A stretch of DNA of 64,000 nt from Deltaproteobacteria bacterium (GTDB lineage: Bacteria > Bdellovibrionota > FAC87 > UBA2466). A program made the translations under genes and the position numbers. Location: assembly GCA_016196825.1 (NCBI GenBank), contig JACPWY010000007.1:166125-230124 (forward strand). Direction: 5' to 3'. Below the pieces are notes generated by a model. That model was not told where the DNA came from. It made no database searches and was given only the letters and a program-made list of their open reading frames with translations. How positions within the stretch are numbered: the first letter of the stretch is position 1; each line of letters begins with the position of its first letter. This document shows positions 1 to 8,264 of the stretch, piece after piece.

Positions 1-230
1 ACGATGGATCTGGCTTTACCGCAGAGGGGCTTGAAAACTTCGGTAATCGGCTCAAGGCGCGCGACCTTCCCTCTCTTTTTTCTGGGGAAGTCTCAACCGG
101 GTTGGGGTCCGTCATTGTTCAAACCATCGCGCGACTCCATGGGGCCAGTGTCACCGTGGCGAATTGGAGCGACGGAACCGGAAAAAAAAAGGGTGCGGAG
201 GTTCGGATCGCCTTTAGGGCCGCCGCCTGA
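1..230 (+). CDS. Sensor histidine kinase, C-terminal fragment (5' end outside window)
   Basis: The third forward frame is open from the window edge to a TGA at 228-230 and encodes about 75 residues. It shows the end of a HATPase_c domain: a DGSGF-like F/G1 region, then TGLGSVIVQTIARLHGA (the G2 box with its helix) and a closing GAEVRIAF strand. This is the ATP-binding lid and last strands of a two-component sensor kinase, which would autophosphorylate and pass phosphate to a response regulator. The sensor and dimerisation parts lie upstream of the window, so the stimulus cannot be named. A different frame overlaps it and runs on into radC, but the kinase reading matches a known domain end to end and the overlapping one does not. 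Confidence 0.85.
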   Translation, partial: DGSGFTAEGLENFGNRLKARDLPSLFSGEVSTGLGSVIVQTIARLHGASVTVANWSDGTGKKKGAEVRIAFRAAA

Positions 231-323
231 GGGATTCAATGGGCAACCGAGCGGTGCCAGTGCATTTTACAATCGATCGGAAGGATTTCCGGACCTGAGC
301 TCCGAGCTTCATGCGACTTGGCT

Positions 324-339
324 TGGCACAGGCCATGCA
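324..339 (+). promoter_or_regulatory. Candidate sigma-54 (-24/-12) promoter upstream of radC
   Basis: TGGCACAGGCCATGCA matches the sigma-54 consensus TGGCAC-N5-TTGCA with the exact GG-N10-GC spacing; only the first T of the -12 element differs. It lies in the gap between the kinase stop and radC. Transcription from it would begin about 1-2 bases before the radC ATG, giving an almost leaderless message. No upstream activator site was identified. Confidence 0.5.
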
Positions 340-351
340 ACACGAAAACTC

Positions 352-1077
352 ATGTTGCCAAGAGAAAGGATGAGGGAGTTCGGAGTGGGCGCGCTGTCAG
401 ATGGCGAATTGCTGGCTCTGATATTGGGGACGGGGTTTCGCACACCCCAGGTGAAGTTGGATGCGCGAGAAATTGCAGAACAGCTGCTCGTGACCTTTGG
501 CGGACTCGATGCTGTTGTGTCGACGCCGCCGGAGATTCTCGAGCGGGTGAGGGGACTTGGAAGTGTGAAGGCCTCTCGTCTAGTCACGATTGCGGAGATT
601 GCCCGTAGGATTCGCGGGGGAGCGAGGACCGTCGCTATTCGCAATGCCGACGATGCTTTCAATCTTTTTTCTGACCTCACTTTTTTGAATCGTGAGGAGC
701 TGTGGTTGGCGCTACTGGATCAACAAAACCGTTGTTTGAAGAAAATTCAGGTTTGTGCGGGGGGATCGAATACCTGCTCGGTGAGCCCTCGCGAGGTTGT
801 GAGACTTGGTGTGAAATATGACGGTGTGCGGTTGCTGATCGCTCACAACCATCCGTCCGGGGAGGCTCGGCCGAGTGCCGATGACATCACCTTCACAAGA
901 TTGCTCAGTCAGGCGGCGGAAACGGTCGGGGTGGAGCTCGTTGATCACATTGTGGTCGGAAGAGGGAGAGAGTTTTTCAGCTTCAAGCGCGAGGGCTATC
1001 TCAAGGAGAAGAGCGCCTACGCCGATTTGAGCGCGAGCTTTTCACGCGAGAGGACGGTCGTACCAATCACGAGGTAG
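352..1077 (+). CDS. radC: RadC family JAB/MPN-domain protein
   Basis: A 241-residue protein with both RadC parts. The N-terminal region (PRERMREFG, ALSDGELLALILGTG, then a helix-hairpin-helix RGLGSVKASRL near residue 68) is UPF0758-like. The C-terminal JAB domain carries the JAMM-type metal motif HNHPSGEARPSAD (His165, His167, Asp177). The molecular role of RadC remains unsettled; a repair role was originally proposed and metal-dependent hydrolase activity is possible. The ATG at 352 was chosen because the longer open frame overlaps the kinase gene and has no other ATG, GTG or TTG after the kinase stop. There is no clear ribosome site, and a sigma-54-like site sits directly upstream. The 3' end overlaps the convergent carbamoyltransferase gene by 61 bases. 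Confidence 0.9.
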   Translation: MLPRERMREFGVGALSDGELLALILGTGFRTPQVKLDAREIAEQLLVTFGGLDAVVSTPPEILERVRGLGSVKASRLVTIAEIARRIRGGARTVAIRNADDAFNLFSDLTFLNREELWLALLDQQNRCLKKIQVCAGGSNTCSVSPREVVRLGVKYDGVRLLIAHNHPSGEARPSADDITFTRLLSQAAETVGVELVDHIVVGRGREFFSFKREGYLKEKSAYADLSASFSRERTVVPITR

Positions 1078-2738
1078 TCCATTTCGCAGTGTGTGAAGCA
1101 GCGAATCGCATCTTCAGCGGTGCAGACGATCGGCTCGGAATCGTTGAACGAGGTATTAATGATGAGCGGGACGTTGGTGATTTTTCGAAACTGCTCAATC
1201 ACATTCCAGTAGAAGGGCTGAGTCTGCCTTTCGACGGACTGAATGCGACAGGTGTCATCCACATGGACGACGGCCGGAATCTTTCCCCTCTTCGATCCTT
1301 TTACGGGGAAAACGGCCTCCATTGTAGGGGCGTAAAAGCTGTCGTCAAACCACTCCTCGCGATACTCCTCAAGCACCGAGGCGGCGAACGGTCGAAAGAG
1401 TTCCCGGTGTTTCACTCGGGCGTTCAGACGATCTCGCATGGTGCTGTTTCGGGGATCGGCCAAAATGCTTCGGCAACCCAGTGCTCGGGGGCCAAACTCC
1501 ATGCGCCCTTGGAAGAGTCCAATGATCTTTTCCTGTGCCAACTCCTGGGCGATAAAGGCGGCGACCTTTTTTTCATCACCAAATTCCTTCGTGGAGAGTG
1601 AGGGGGGAGCGGAAAAGGTTTCATTTCCGGGGCCGATGAGGCCCCAGTGGTTTCCCTGCACGGAAATGGGGCGGCGAGCGGCCAGCATGGCGGCGCCTAC
1701 TGCGATCCCCGCGTCTCCCGAGGCGGGGGCAACATAGACGGTCTGAAAACCTGTCTGCTGCGGAATCTTCCCGACCCAGGCGCTGTTGTGGGCACAACCG
1801 CCAGAGAGGCCAACTTTCTTAAAGCCGGTTTTGGTCTGGACATGGCTGAGAAGGTGGTTGGCCACCTCTTCGAATCTGGCCTGGACCGACTTAGCGAGAT
1901 CCCAATGCGATCGCAGCAGCGGTTCACTTGCCTTTCGGGGCGGAATGCCCACAACCTGGGTGAGGAACTGAGAATTGTAGAATGGCTTCACCACCGGCTG
2001 CCCTTTAACGATGGAGAATTCCATCGGGCGTTTCAGAATCGGAAATGCCTCGAGGTTGAGCTCAAAGTTGAATCCGTCTTTTGTGCGGATGAGCTCGCGC
2101 ATTCCATCGAGAAATTTTGGGGCGCCGTAGCTGGAGAGTCCCATGACCTTGAACTCGTCGCCAAAGTGCGGAAAGCCGAGGTATTGGGTGAGAGCTGTGT
2201 AGAAAAATCCGAGGGAGTGCGGAAAGGTGACCCGCTCTTCGATCGAAATATCGGTTCCCTCCACAGTGCCATAAGCCGCCGAGACGAAATCGCCGAGACC
2301 GTCGAACGAGAAGAGAGCCAAGTTGTCATCGGGGCACAGCCATCGGCTGCTGGCCATATGAGCCTGATGGTGTTCGCAGGTGAAACGTCGCGCTCGATTC
2401 AGGCCGCATTTGGCGAGGTTTTGGCTGAGTGGGTCAGATTTAGCGTCCTTTTTTCGGCCGGTCACCAACGCGGAATGCGATGCAGCGAGGGTTGCTTTCT
2501 TCCACCACTGGTTGAGAGGTTTCTTGGCTATAGCGACGGCATCAACGTCTTGAGGCGTCAGTCCGGCCTCTTTCAGGCAGTAGGCGATAGCCCGCTGCGG
2601 AAAGAGCGCGTAGTGCTTGATTCTGTTGAAACGTTCCTCTTCAGCGGCTGCGATAAGGATACCATCGCGGATGATGCACGCTGAAGAGTCCCCGTGGGAA
2701 TAGCTTATTCCCAGGATATGAGCAGGCAATTTGGCCAT
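1017..2738 (-). CDS. Carbamoyltransferase (NodU/CmcH family)
   Basis: A 573-residue protein, normal for the family. The N-terminal actin/Kae1-like domain opens with ILGISYSHGDSSACIIRDG and AAAEEERFNRIKH. The C-terminal YrdC-like part contains EFGPRALGCRSILADPR, INTSFNDSEPIVCTAEDA and a terminal D-Y-L-V-I-G strand. Relatives transfer a carbamoyl group from carbamoyl phosphate, through a carbamoyl-adenylate, to a hydroxyl of a sugar or secondary metabolite; the acceptor here is unknown. The start at 2738 places the conserved strand five residues in; an upstream in-frame ATG at 2822 would overlap the divergent gene. Its neighbours (polyprenyl-phosphate sugar transferase, lipid exporter) suggest, without proving, a glycoconjugate substrate. 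Confidence 0.9.
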   Translation of the reverse strand: MAKLPAHILGISYSHGDSSACIIRDGILIAAAEEERFNRIKHYALFPQRAIAYCLKEAGLTPQDVDAVAIAKKPLNQWWKKATLAASHSALVTGRKKDAKSDPLSQNLAKCGLNRARRFTCEHHQAHMASSRWLCPDDNLALFSFDGLGDFVSAAYGTVEGTDISIEERVTFPHSLGFFYTALTQYLGFPHFGDEFKVMGLSSYGAPKFLDGMRELIRTKDGFNFELNLEAFPILKRPMEFSIVKGQPVVKPFYNSQFLTQVVGIPPRKASEPLLRSHWDLAKSVQARFEEVANHLLSHVQTKTGFKKVGLSGGCAHNSAWVGKIPQQTGFQTVYVAPASGDAGIAVGAAMLAARRPISVQGNHWGLIGPGNETFSAPPSLSTKEFGDEKKVAAFIAQELAQEKIIGLFQGRMEFGPRALGCRSILADPRNSTMRDRLNARVKHRELFRPFAASVLEEYREEWFDDSFYAPTMEAVFPVKGSKRGKIPAVVHVDDTCRIQSVERQTQPFYWNVIEQFRKITNVPLIINTSFNDSEPIVCTAEDAIRCFTHCEMDYLVIGTTVLSREKLALKSA

Positions 2739-2805
2739 GAGTTCTTCAAGTTTACCCCCTTTTCTGCCGATAAAATAGTCGGCACCACTCACAAACCTCA
2801 CCTTC

Positions 2806-4179
2806 ATGATCCCGACAATCAATCACTGGCTGGAGAACGTAGGGTTCGCCGCATTGGGGATGGCGATTGCCATTCCCTTGGTGCGACTGAACATTCGTCT
2901 GGCCCCCCGGCTGGGTTGGGTGGATTGGCCCAAGGCGCGCGGACTCACCGAGCACCAGATTCCGATCGTCGGTCAGACCTTGGTGCTGATCACGACACTG
3001 GCGTTTGCTCTTCTCGGCCGAGTCTTTGGTGTCAGCCCGTGGCTCGTCACGACGTCTCTTGTGATGGCCATCATGGGCTACTTCGATGATTGCAAGCCCT
3101 TGCCCCCCGCCGATAAATTCTTCGTCCAGTTCTTTTGCGCGACCAGCATGGTGCTCCTGGATCCGGATCTGCACCGCTCACTTGTAGACGCTTACGGGGC
3201 GTGGGGCGCCGTTTGTGGAGTGGTGTTTATCATCGGCCTTGTGAACGCGGTCAATTTTATCGATGGTATCGACGGTCTCGCTGGCCTGGTCATGGGAGCC
3301 GGCGCGATCGGCTTTCTCTGTCTCACCTACAACGGCGGCATTATGGTGGGCTATACGATTTACGCTGCCCTTCTTTCGGGGGCACTGGCCGTCTTTCTCT
3401 ATTTCAATGTGATTAAGCGCCAGTGTTTTATTGGGAATATCGGCAGCTATTTCTTAAGTTATGTTCTCGCTGTGATGCACCTGTCGGTCCCGGTGGCGGC
3501 GCCTGGGCCACTGTCTCGACTCTGCATCTCGGGGCTTTGTTTCATCATCCCCATTGCAGATTCAATGATGGTCGTGCTTCTCAGGCTGTCCACCCTGCGT
3601 TCTCCATTTCAGGCGGACAAAGGGCATCTTCATCACCGTCTCATCCAGGCAGGCCTTCCCTTGAGAACGATTCTGTTTTGCTTTGGCGTAATCGAATCGC
3701 TCGGTCTCTCTCTCGCGCTCGCCTTCTCCGGTCTCAGCACGCTCCACCCGAGCACGGTGCCGATCCTCGTGGGGCTCTCACTCGTTTCGATCTGCACGAT
3801 GCTTGTGCTCATGCTGGACCGCACATCGAAGCGCCGAATCGAAACCTATTTCCGCCGCCTCGACAGCGGCGAACCAATCTATTTTCTGAAGTACCAGGTC
3901 CGCCATGTGAATGGTCGGGTCCTCTCGAGTACGACGCTCCGCCGCCTGGAGGCGCGCATCGCCGCCGAGATCAGGGTGAACGACCTTTGCTACGTGCAGC
4001 ATCCCGACAGTATTTTTGTGACACTCCAGACTCTGCCAGAGCCCCTCAAGAGCATCTCGGCTCGAATCGAAAACGTCTTCCTCCGCGAGAAGGTCAACGC
4101 CACCCTCGTTGTCGATCAGGGCGAATTTGTGAAAGTTTCCTACCAATCCGCCAAAACCCGCCTCCGCCGCGTGCAATAG
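2806..4179 (+). CDS. WecA/TagO-like polyprenyl-phosphate sugar-1-phosphate transferase with C-terminal extension
   Basis: A 457-residue polytopic inner-membrane protein of glycosyltransferase family 4 (MraY/WecA). Visible motifs are GYFDDCKPLPPADK (Asp94/95, Mg and substrate site), NAVNFIDGIDGLAG (about 147-160) and the cytoplasmic ADKGHLHHRL (about 270-279), which resembles the WecA group rather than MraY. It should move a UDP-linked HexNAc-1-phosphate onto undecaprenyl phosphate, the first step of O-antigen or capsule-type polymers. Residues 341-457 form an extra soluble region not usual in the family; its helix-VNDLCYV-HPDS-IFVTLQTL pattern recalls a degenerate GGDEF domain. It diverges from the carbamoyltransferase gene with only about 67 bases between starts. 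There is no strong ribosome site; ATG 2860 is an alternative start. Confidence 0.88.
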   Translation: MIPTINHWLENVGFAALGMAIAIPLVRLNIRLAPRLGWVDWPKARGLTEHQIPIVGQTLVLITTLAFALLGRVFGVSPWLVTTSLVMAIMGYFDDCKPLPPADKFFVQFFCATSMVLLDPDLHRSLVDAYGAWGAVCGVVFIIGLVNAVNFIDGIDGLAGLVMGAGAIGFLCLTYNGGIMVGYTIYAALLSGALAVFLYFNVIKRQCFIGNIGSYFLSYVLAVMHLSVPVAAPGPLSRLCISGLCFIIPIADSMMVVLLRLSTLRSPFQADKGHLHHRLIQAGLPLRTILFCFGVIESLGLSLALAFSGLSTLHPSTVPILVGLSLVSICTMLVLMLDRTSKRRIETYFRRLDSGEPIYFLKYQVRHVNGRVLSSTTLRRLEARIAAEIRVNDLCYVQHPDSIFVTLQTLPEPLKSISARIENVFLREKVNATLVVDQGEFVKVSYQSAKTRLRRVQ

Positions 4180-4252
4180 AAACCACTTATCAAACAGGCC
4201 TTAAGAGTGTTCTCATTTTGCCTGCCTCAGGAGATTGCTATAGGCTGCGGGA

Positions 4253-5974
4253 ATGACCGAGGCTTCCCGGCGATTATTTGGCGATCTCAAGCCCCATCGG
4301 CGTAAGCTCTTTGGCGTCATTCTTTTGGGTGTTGTGGTAGCCTCGGTCCAGCCGGCCAGCGCCAAACTCACGCAGCTCATCATCGATTCACTCAAGACCG
4401 AAGACTATCGCCGCACCTTTCAGGTACTGCCGTTTCTTCTCATGATGCTCTTCGTGCTGGGAGGCCTGGCGAAGTATTTTTACAACACGATTCGACGGCA
4501 GGTCGTCGAACTTTTTCTTCTGGATTACCGACGCGAGGTTTTTCAAAAGTACCTGACCCTCCCAGTGAGCTTCATCGATCGTACGCGGACCGGTGAGATG
4601 TTGAGCAATATCCAAAATGACCTCGCGTTGATTAATCAAGGCGCCGACACAGTTTTTGGGATTCTCAAGGAGCCTCTCGCATTCATTGGCTTACTCGGAA
4701 TGGCCTTCTATTTCGATTGGCGACTTGCCCTCTGTTCCTCGGTGGCTGCTCCACTGGTGGTGCTCCTTTTTTCCAAACCCGGGGCGGCGGTCAAACGCTA
4801 CTCGTATAGAAACCTCGAACTTTTTGCCGACTTGGTCTCGCTCGGTCAAGAGGTGCTGGTCGGCGCTCGAGTGGTGAAAGTATTTGGTCTTGAGCGGGCG
4901 TTAGGGGAAAAATTTCGCGAGAACCAGAAGCGCTATCTTCACACCGCATTGAAATCGATTCGGGTCCAGGAACTAGCGGCGCCGTCGGTGGAGCTGCTCG
5001 GGGCCTCCATCATGTCGATTATTTTATATTACGGAGGGTATCGAATCTCCTCGGGCCAGATGACGGCCGGCGATCTGATCGGTTTCATCCTTACCCTGGG
5101 TCTTTGCCAAATGCCCATCAAGAATCTCAACAACGCCTATCTCAAACTCAAGACTGCCGAAGCTGCAGCCGAGAGGATCTTCGCGTTGCTCGATCGCTCA
5201 GCGGAAAGGGACACAGGCTTTCGTCCCCTTCTTGCATTTGAGAATCGGATCATTTTCGAAAATCTCAGCCTTTCGTACGGTGACAAGGCTGCCCTCAGGG
5301 ATGTCTCATTTGAGGTGCGCCGCGGAGAATGCGTGGCCTTTGTAGGTCTCTCCGGGAGTGGAAAGAGCTCACTCGTGAATCTTCTCCCACGCTTTTACGA
5401 TCCGACCGGCGGTCGGATCCTGCTTGATGGACATGACCTGCGCGACTACCAACTCGAAGATCTCCGATCTCAGATCGGTTTTGTATCGCAAGATATTTTC
5501 CTCTTTCATGATACGGTGAAGGAGAACATCCGCTACGGAAGTCCCGGAGCCAGTGATGCGGAGGTTGTGCGGGCCGCTGAACTCGCGCATTGCGGGGAAT
5601 TCGTCGAGAGCCTGCCGATGGGGTACGGGACAATCTTAGGGGAGCGCGGTGTGTGCCTGAGCGGCGGGGAACGGCAACGCGTGGCGATCGCTCGCGCCAT
5701 CCTCAAGAACGCGCCGATTTTGGTGCTCGATGAAGCCACCTCCAATCTGGATTCCCAATCTGAAAAGAGGGTGCAAGAGGCGCTCGAGGTATTGATGACG
5801 GGGCGAACCACTCTCATGGTGGCTCACCGGTTTAGCGTGGTTTCTCGCGCGGAACGCATCTACGTCCTGCGCGAGGGTCGGTTGCTCGAGACCGGCACAC
5901 ATCACGAGCTCCTTCGCCACAACGGACATTTCTCCCAGCTTTTTGGATCGGCGCTCGAAGGCGCCCACGCGTAG
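4253..5974 (+). CDS. MsbA-like ABC exporter (fused permease-ATPase)
   Basis: A 573-residue half-transporter: six predicted membrane helices in residues 1-310, then one ABC ATPase. Walker A is GLSGSGKSS, the Q-loop is in IGFVSQDIFLF, the signature is LSGGERQR, Walker B is ILVLDEATSNLD and the switch histidine is in MVAHRFSVV. Dimers of this type flip lipids or lipid-linked oligosaccharides across the inner membrane; MsbA moves lipid A-core. It follows the WecA-like gene by 73 bases on the same strand, so it may export a product of that pathway. Substrate assignment from sequence is unsafe. A TATAGG hexamer about 8 bases before the ATG could be a -10 element. Confidence 0.9.
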   Translation: MTEASRRLFGDLKPHRRKLFGVILLGVVVASVQPASAKLTQLIIDSLKTEDYRRTFQVLPFLLMMLFVLGGLAKYFYNTIRRQVVELFLLDYRREVFQKYLTLPVSFIDRTRTGEMLSNIQNDLALINQGADTVFGILKEPLAFIGLLGMAFYFDWRLALCSSVAAPLVVLLFSKPGAAVKRYSYRNLELFADLVSLGQEVLVGARVVKVFGLERALGEKFRENQKRYLHTALKSIRVQELAAPSVELLGASIMSIILYYGGYRISSGQMTAGDLIGFILTLGLCQMPIKNLNNAYLKLKTAEAAAERIFALLDRSAERDTGFRPLLAFENRIIFENLSLSYGDKAALRDVSFEVRRGECVAFVGLSGSGKSSLVNLLPRFYDPTGGRILLDGHDLRDYQLEDLRSQIGFVSQDIFLFHDTVKENIRYGSPGASDAEVVRAAELAHCGEFVESLPMGYGTILGERGVCLSGGERQRVAIARAILKNAPILVLDEATSNLDSQSEKRVQEALEVLMTGRTTLMVAHRFSVVSRAERIYVLREGRLLETGTHHELLRHNGHFSQLFGSALEGAHA

Positions 5975-6024
5975 GTTCACGTTCACGTCTAAGTCGACGT
6001 CTGCGTTTATGGAGTTGGACTATT

Positions 6025-6357
6025 CTAGAAGTCTTCGCTGCCTGTGTTGGATTTGGGCGGGGGGCTCAGTTTGGGCACGCCATGAGGCGGTGCTTCTTCT
6101 GGCATTTCGTTGAAGCCGTAAATCTTTTTCACAAGCATCTCGTGGATCTCGGTTTCAAGATCCTCCTGAATCATTTTACGCGCATGACAGGGAATGAATC
6201 CTGCCGTCGCATCGAGGTAGGCCAGGTATTGAGTGGCCACCTCTTTCGTAAAGGCGTTCGAATCTTCATAAGTGCGGGTGAAGAGGAAATGCTCGAAGAC
6301 TTGGTAGAGTGGGTCCACCCAGTCTCCGGCCTTTTCCTTCTTGTTTTCTGCTGGCAT
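6025..6357 (-). CDS. Conserved-looking hypothetical protein, 110 aa
   Basis: A small, soluble, charged protein with no signal peptide or membrane segment. After a short Lys/Glu-rich N-terminus it is mainly helical (VDPLYQVFEHFLFTRTYED, then FTKEVATQYLAYLDATAGF), ending in a Pro/Ser-rich tail. I do not recognise a family. The start at 6357 is preferred over an in-frame ATG at 6411 because the helical core begins shortly after it and a GGGGCG stretch lies upstream. It stands alone, converging with the exporter gene. Confidence 0.6.
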   Translation of the reverse strand: MPAENKKEKAGDWVDPLYQVFEHFLFTRTYEDSNAFTKEVATQYLAYLDATAGFIPCHARKMIQEDLETEIHEMLVKKIYGFNEMPEEAPPHGVPKLSPPPKSNTGSEDF

Positions 6358-6411
6358 AGGTTTCGCCCCAAAACATCTGGCTACTCCCCATTCCTTGGGC
6401 CCTGTGATCAA

Positions 6412-6694
6412 GCGCTCCTACCTGACCGCTTACACAAGAATAAACGGCACAGCCTGAGAAACTCTTTAGACGGCATTCGTGGAAAGTGTCGCACAATTGG
6501 ACGTAGTAACGCTTTGAATTCATAGCATTATCGTGGGCCCCCGCGCCCAGAAGGGATCGCGTAAGACGCGCCGTGCCTAAGCCCTCGGGAGCTAAGTCTC
6601 TGTAATCATTGGGGCTGTGTTGGCCGACCGATTGCACACTTTAGACTTACAGAATACGGGCGCGCATAGCGCGCCACATCAGAGTGTATACAAC
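6412..6694. other. Intergenic region, no gene seen
   Basis: About 280 bases between the divergent hypothetical and lipoprotein genes. I see no convincing coding frame. A short GC-rich hairpin, GGCGCGCATAGCGCGCC, lies near 6660-6677, just upstream of the lipoprotein start. Promoters for both flanking genes should be here but none is clear. Confidence 0.5.
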
Positions 6695-7207
6695 ATGCGT
6701 TTTCACCGGCTGATACAACTCATCCTCGCAGTAGCTCTTCTGGCAGCCTGCCAGGGCCGCCGGTGCCAAGCACCGCCAGAGCAGCCCTTCCAGACCTTCG
6801 TAGGCACCCAATGGCGCCTTGTCTCGACGACCGACCCTGGCCCAAACTTCTCCAATCTGAGCTCGACCAATTTCATGATCTTCACCTTCAACCGGGATTT
6901 CACCGGTGACATCAAGCGCGTGGAGAACAACGCTCTCAGCAACGTGCCGGTGGCGAACATTCTGTATAACGTCGACCCTTCGGACCAGCGCATAAGGATG
7001 CAGATTACACAGAACACAGCCCAGGTTCCAGCCGATGGCTCCTCTACTCCGCCTCAAACGACAAGCTCCACAGCCGCCGCCAAGACCCTCGATTTTCGCT
7101 ACTCCCTCAACAACGAATTCGAGCTCACGGCCACCAATTCTGGCTTCCAATACCGGTTCGTACCCTTCACGGGCGTCATCAATCCCGACCAACAATGCAC
7201 ATTCTAA
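6695..7207 (+). CDS. Putative lipoprotein, unknown function
   Basis: A 170-residue protein with a type II signal peptide: a basic N-terminus, a hydrophobic core and the lipobox LLAAC with the lipidated Cys at residue 19. The mature part holds a WRLVSTTDPGP segment followed by alternating beta-type strands (FMIFTFNRDFTGDIKRV, RIRMQITQNTA, KTLDFRYSLNNEFELTAT), a layout seen in small lipocalin- or META-like lipoproteins, but no family can be named. It is probably anchored in the outer or inner membrane facing the periplasm. An upstream in-frame ATG at 6617 would bury the signal peptide, so 6695 is used. The stop is followed at once by the first hairpin repeat. Confidence 0.75.
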   Translation: MRFHRLIQLILAVALLAACQGRRCQAPPEQPFQTFVGTQWRLVSTTDPGPNFSNLSSTNFMIFTFNRDFTGDIKRVENNALSNVPVANILYNVDPSDQRIRMQITQNTAQVPADGSSTPPQTTSSTAAAKTLDFRYSLNNEFELTATNSGFQYRFVPFTGVINPDQQCTF

Positions 7208-7368
7208 GGCCCTCCTGACGGGTCTCCTTCACAAGATTTGGAGAGTAGGTTTCGTGGGCCTGTGGGGGTGGGATTTTGTCGAAATCCGGTAACGCCAAAA
7301 GTCCCACCCCCACAGGCCCACGAAACGTCCCCGCCTATTCCTGGGAAACGAGACCCATCAGGAGGGCC
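7208..7368. repeat. Nested hairpin repeat, copy 1
   Basis: Perfect 25-base inverted arms at 7249-7273 and 7302-7326 enclose a loop with the 19-base core GTCGAAATCCGGTAACGCC (7278-7296). A second, outer pair of 19-base arms (7208-7226 and 7350-7368, one mismatch) surrounds it, so the whole unit can fold as one long hairpin. The same core occurs in reverse orientation in copy 2. This is the layout of REP/BIME-like palindromic elements. Confidence 0.8.
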
Positions 7369-7571
7369 CGAGAGTGGGTATGGTGGCCGGGATTGATGAC
7401 GCCCGGTAATTGGGGAAAGTGGGGGGCAACGGCAGTCGATTGTGGGCCCAACTGGCGTTGGGTCGAGGGTCCAACTTCCCTCGGGTTCCGGGGCGATTTT
7501 GGTTCGCGGGACATAACTTCGTTTCTTGCGCATAAGTGCTCTTACCGGGATGGAAATGGCGACGTCTTGCT
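7369..7571. other. Spacer between the two hairpin repeats, no gene seen
   Basis: About 200 G-rich bases. One smaller hairpin, CCCAAC-N4-GTTGGG, is visible near 7449-7464. A forward frame is open across this stretch and both repeats into the next gene, but its residues are low-complexity and follow the repeats, so I do not treat it as coding. Confidence 0.5.
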
Positions 7572-7720
7572 CAGGGGGCAGCCCTGGGGGCGGCTTTGGG
7601 GCATGATCTCAGTGGGGGGTTTTGGGCGGGACTTTCGGCGTTACCGGATTTCGACGAAAGTCCCGCCCAAATCCCCCGCCGAATCGAGCACAAAACCCTC
7701 CCCGAGGGTTGCCCCCCGGG
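7572..7720. repeat. Nested hairpin repeat, copy 2 (opposite orientation)
   Basis: Inner arms of 23 bases (7615-7637 and 7655-7677, one mismatch) enclose the exact reverse complement of the copy-1 core, GGCGTTACCGGATTTCGAC (7637-7655). Outer arms at about 7572-7593 and 7696-7720 pair with a few mismatches. The arm sequences differ from copy 1 but the core and the nested layout are the same. The unit ends about 35 bases before the next start codon. Confidence 0.8.
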
Positions 7721-7755
7721 CTAGAATTTGTTACTCCCTCCTTCAAGGAGATCGT

Positions 7756-8187
7756 ATGTCGCAAGAATTCAAATTTGACTTCGCAAACCTCACAAAATCG
7801 CCCTGGGTGACCGAGCTGAACAGGCACCTCGTTGAGTACGAAAAGAAGGCCAAGCAGCTCGCCCGCGAGCTCGATCTCCGCAGCCGCGGAGCGCGTGAGA
7901 AGAGCCTGAAGGGCCTCGAGCAGCTCACGGGTCAGCTCAACAAGACCCGCCAGGATCTCGAGAAGCGCGCGACGGCGCTCCTTCAGAAGGAGTCGAAGCG
8001 GCTCAACCTGAAGCTTAACGAGTTTTTGGAGTATGTTCAGTCGATCGCAAAAGCGGAAAAGCCGGCCCGTAAGGCCAAGGGCAAACAAAAGGCGAAGAGC
8101 TCCGCGAAGCGCGCACGGAAGGCCTCCGCTCCCAGGCGAGACCAGGCGCCGGTGCAGGCCGAGCTGAACACTCAGCCGACCGCCTAG
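7756..8187 (+). CDS. Coiled-coil protein with Lys/Ala-rich tail
   Basis: A 143-residue protein. Residues about 20-95 form a long amphipathic helix rich in Leu, Glu, Lys and Arg, probably a coiled coil. The last 45 residues are a basic, disordered tail (KAKGKQKAKSSAKRARKAS), similar in composition to bacterial histone-like tails. There is no signal peptide. A strong ribosome site, AAGGAG at 7745-7750, fixes the start at 7756. Possible roles are DNA or polymer-granule binding (phasins have similar helices), but neither is shown. It is the first gene after the repeat pair. Confidence 0.75.
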   Translation: MSQEFKFDFANLTKSPWVTELNRHLVEYEKKAKQLARELDLRSRGAREKSLKGLEQLTGQLNKTRQDLEKRATALLQKESKRLNLKLNEFLEYVQSIAKAEKPARKAKGKQKAKSSAKRARKASAPRRDQAPVQAELNTQPTA

Positions 8188-8264
8188 TTTTCCGGGCCCG
8201 CCCTGGATTAATGATCAATCGTTTATCCTCGAGCGGGCTATTTGAGATCCCTGCTGAGGGATTG

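Noticed and set aside
1647..2684. A 345-codon open frame on the plus strand opposite the carbamoyltransferase gene.
   Set aside because: It is the antisense shadow of a gene with clear family motifs; its own translation shows no domain and it has no ribosome site.
7276..7755. Coding sequence running through the hairpin repeats into the coiled-coil protein.
   Set aside because: The translation merely follows the repeats, whereas AAGGAG directly before ATG 7756 marks the real start.
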